From the NCBI GenBank assembly GCA_021162285.1, contig JAGGYZ010000182.1, positions 1 through 7,820 on the forward strand: a DNA stretch of 7,820 nucleotides, in the 5' to 3' direction. This document shows positions 6,475 to 7,820 of the stretch, piece by piece (positions within the stretch are counted from its first letter, which is position 1; each line of letters begins with the position of its first letter). The stretch is from Candidatus Fermentibacteraceae bacterium (lineage in GTDB: Bacteria; Fermentibacterota; Fermentibacteria; Fermentibacterales; JCC-6). The notes below the pieces were generated by a model. The model saw nothing but the letters and a program-made list of their open reading frames with translations. It was not told where the DNA came from and made no database searches. The translations under genes were made by a program, and so were the position numbers.

Positions 6475-7454
6475 CAGCACTGCTGCTGATTTCAATGGTT
6501 GCTTTCGGTCTGGGCGACATAACTGATGTACTGAATAGTGATGAACTTGAAAGTGCGGTTACAGTTTACCAGGCATTCGATGATGCCAACAGAGAGATAA
6601 CCGCCACGGAAGAGTACTACATAGGACGTGCTGTAGCTGCCAATATTCTCTCAACCGCAACACCTATGTTCGACTGGGATGCCGTATCTTATGTTAATGA
6701 AATTGGTGCTGTTGTTGCCGGCTTCTCTCCAATGCCTTTTACCTACGGCGGGTGGCACTTCATGATTCTGGACGACTCTGCAATCAATGCCCTATCATGC
6801 CCCGGCGGTATCGTTCTTCTTAACAAAGGGCTCTGCGATCTTGCCCAGAATGAAGACGAACTTGCTGCAATACTGGCCCACGAAGTTGCCCACATAGCAC
6901 TTCAGCACGGTATTCAGTCTGTTGAAAAGGCAAAACTCACTTCAGCATGGACCACCCTGGGTCACGAGGGAGCACAGCAACTGGGAAGCAGCGAGGTTCA
7001 GGAACTATCCGAAAACTACGGCGATGTAGTTGACGACATAACCATGAATCTTGTCACACGGGGCTACAGCCGGGAGTCAGAGCAACAGGCAGACAGCCTT
7101 GCGGTACACATACTTGCAAGAGCGGGTTATGACCCTGCGGCACTGGCTTCCATTCTTGCCAGAATGAGCCAGCTCACACACACAAGCGGTCCCGGTTTCT
7201 GGCAGACTCATCCTGCCCCCCTCGACAGAGTAGCATGGGTTAACGCCGAAATACAAGCGTCTTCACTTGCCTCATCTTCTGCTGATGCTGTTGCTGCAAG
7301 AGCTGCGAGGTTCACCGAGAGGTACACAAACGCCGGAACAACATATCCGGAAACAAGAGGCAGCAGGGAGTCTTCCGAAACCAATTCAGAAAGACCCGGA
7401 ACAAGCTCCTCCGGAACGGGCTCCACTGATACTTCTTCCGGAAGAAGACGGTAA
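6471..7454 (+). CDS. M48-family zinc metallopeptidase, probably periplasmic
   Basis: This is a 327-residue endopeptidase of the M48 (Ste24/HtpX/BepA-like) superfamily. The zinc site is complete: HEVAH at 137-141 (His 137, catalytic Glu 138, His 141), the third ligand Glu 204 in SRESEQQAD, and the conserved THPAPLDRV at 246-254. The upstream part of the domain includes NALSCPGGIVLLNKGL (106-121), typical of soluble M48 members. BepA and LoiP, characterised relatives, degrade or help assemble outer-membrane proteins; a similar envelope quality-control role is plausible but not proven here. The N-terminus is a hydrophobic stretch (residues 2-15) with no basic residue before it, a weak signal peptide. 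Residues about 262-284 are Ala/Ser-rich and 287-327 are a Ser/Thr/Gly-rich, probably disordered tail ending in three Arg. No BepA-like TPR region follows. The gene overlaps the SH3-domain gene by 4 bp. Confidence 0.94.
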   Translation: MTALLLISMVAFGLGDITDVLNSDELESAVTVYQAFDDANREITATEEYYIGRAVAANILSTATPMFDWDAVSYVNEIGAVVAGFSPMPFTYGGWHFMILDDSAINALSCPGGIVLLNKGLCDLAQNEDELAAILAHEVAHIALQHGIQSVEKAKLTSAWTTLGHEGAQQLGSSEVQELSENYGDVVDDITMNLVTRGYSRESEQQADSLAVHILARAGYDPAALASILARMSQLTHTSGPGFWQTHPAPLDRVAWVNAEIQASSLASSSADAVAARAARFTERYTNAGTTYPETRGSRESSETNSERPGTSSSGTGSTDTSSGRRR

Positions 7455-7820
7455 TCCTTTATCTGATTTTACTGGTATGCTCTGCGCCCGGTGTTTCAGG
7501 GGTGGTTCCCCACGACCCGGGCGCATTTACCCAGGGATTTGAAATCCACAGCGGTTACCTGTGGGAAAGCGCCGGCAGATACGGTCAGTCTTCATTCAGA
7601 AAAACAGATATACAGACCGGAGAAGTCCTGAACCTGCTTAGATTCCCTGATTCAGTCTTCGCAGAAGGTTTCACATTTATCGACGACTCCACAGTCTGCC
7701 TTCTCACATGGAAAGAGCACACAGCATATCTGATAAACCCCTGGACCATGGAAATTAAAGATGAACTGTTTCTTAACACAGAGGGCTGGGGTATCTGCAA
7801 CACAGGAGAGTACCTTGCTC
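7442..7820 (+). CDS. Glutaminyl-peptide cyclotransferase (partial, 3' end off the window; start unresolved)
   Basis: This family turns N-terminal glutamine of peptides or proteins into pyroglutamate with release of ammonia, using a beta-propeller fold of the plant/bacterial type. From 7502 the frame reads VVPHDPGAFTQGFEI, then GYLWESAGRYGQSSFRKTD, FAEGFT, LTWKEHTAYLIN and EGWGIC. These are the family's diagnostic blocks in the right order, including the conserved Glu in FAEG and Trp residues. The same frame extends upstream from 7442 as KKTVILYLILLVCSAPGVSG, a textbook signal peptide for export. However, no ATG, GTG or TTG occurs in this frame between the TGA at 7427-7429 and GTG 7502. GTG 7502 would remove the signal peptide and lacks a spaced ribosome binding site. 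I place the left edge at the Lys-Lys codons and leave the start open. The reading overlaps the M48 gene end by a few codons in another frame. Family call is confident; the 5' end is not. Confidence 0.82.

Noticed and set aside
7430..7475. Programmed -1 frameshift fusing the M48 peptidase to the cyclotransferase
   Set aside because: There is no recognisable slippery heptamer, and a fusion would place a signal-like membrane segment between two exported domains, which makes poor topological sense; kept only as an alternative in the start-codon finding.
7466..7483. Lipoprotein signal (lipobox) at the cyclotransferase N-terminus, LLVC
   Set aside because: The residue before Cys is Val, where Gly, Ala or Ser is needed; an ordinary signal peptide cut after VSG or APG is more likely.
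7267..7542. Plus-strand open frame of 91 codons spanning the M48 end and the cyclotransferase start
   Set aside because: It is in neither gene's frame, and both flanking frames give recognisable family sequence; its Pro- and Arg-rich product looks like a shadow.

Overview
The window looks like chromosomal core and envelope DNA from a diderm (Gram-negative-type) bacterium. The evidence is an ABC exporter of the O-antigen/capsule kind (Wzm/Wzt), plus three genes in a row whose products appear to be secreted. By eye the base composition is close to even. No rRNA, tRNA, mobile element, CRISPR array or phage gene is visible. The phylum cannot be fixed from this sequence; a CHASE2-type cyclase and a bacterial M48 peptidase occur in many lineages, including uncultivated ones.

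Left half, minus strand (3797 down to 1): a tightly packed set of four genes read right to left. They are der (ribosome-assembly GTPase), plsY (acyl-phosphate:glycerol-3-phosphate acyltransferase), a six-helix ABC-2 permease of the Wzm type, and a Wzt-type ATPase with a C-terminal substrate-recognition domain that runs off the left edge. Junctions are 1 bp overlap, 4 bp overlap and 2 bp gap, so one polycistronic mRNA with coupled translation is likely. The set joins ribosome maturation, phospholipid synthesis and surface-polysaccharide export.

Middle (3798-3886): an 89-bp AT-rich divergent intergenic region. It carries a good ribosome binding site for der, weak promoter-like boxes in both directions and short inverted repeats. 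The plus-strand gene has no visible ribosome binding site and its candidate -10 box sits only 8 bp before the ATG, which suggests a leaderless mRNA.

Right half, plus strand (3887-7820): a membrane-bound CHASE2 class III nucleotide cyclase with a complete catalytic set. It is followed by a small exported SH3-domain protein, an M48 zinc metallopeptidase overlapping it by 4 bp, and the start of a glutaminyl-peptide cyclotransferase that runs off the right edge. The last three look like an envelope or secreted-protein processing group. The cyclotransferase is the oddest item: its reading frame continues upstream into a convincing signal peptide, but no ATG, GTG or TTG lies in that frame between the upstream stop codon and the signal sequence.

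I did not find a clearly new defence or mobile system. The points most worth checking are the missing start codon of the cyclotransferase, the probable leaderless start of the cyclase, and the SH3/M48/cyclotransferase grouping.
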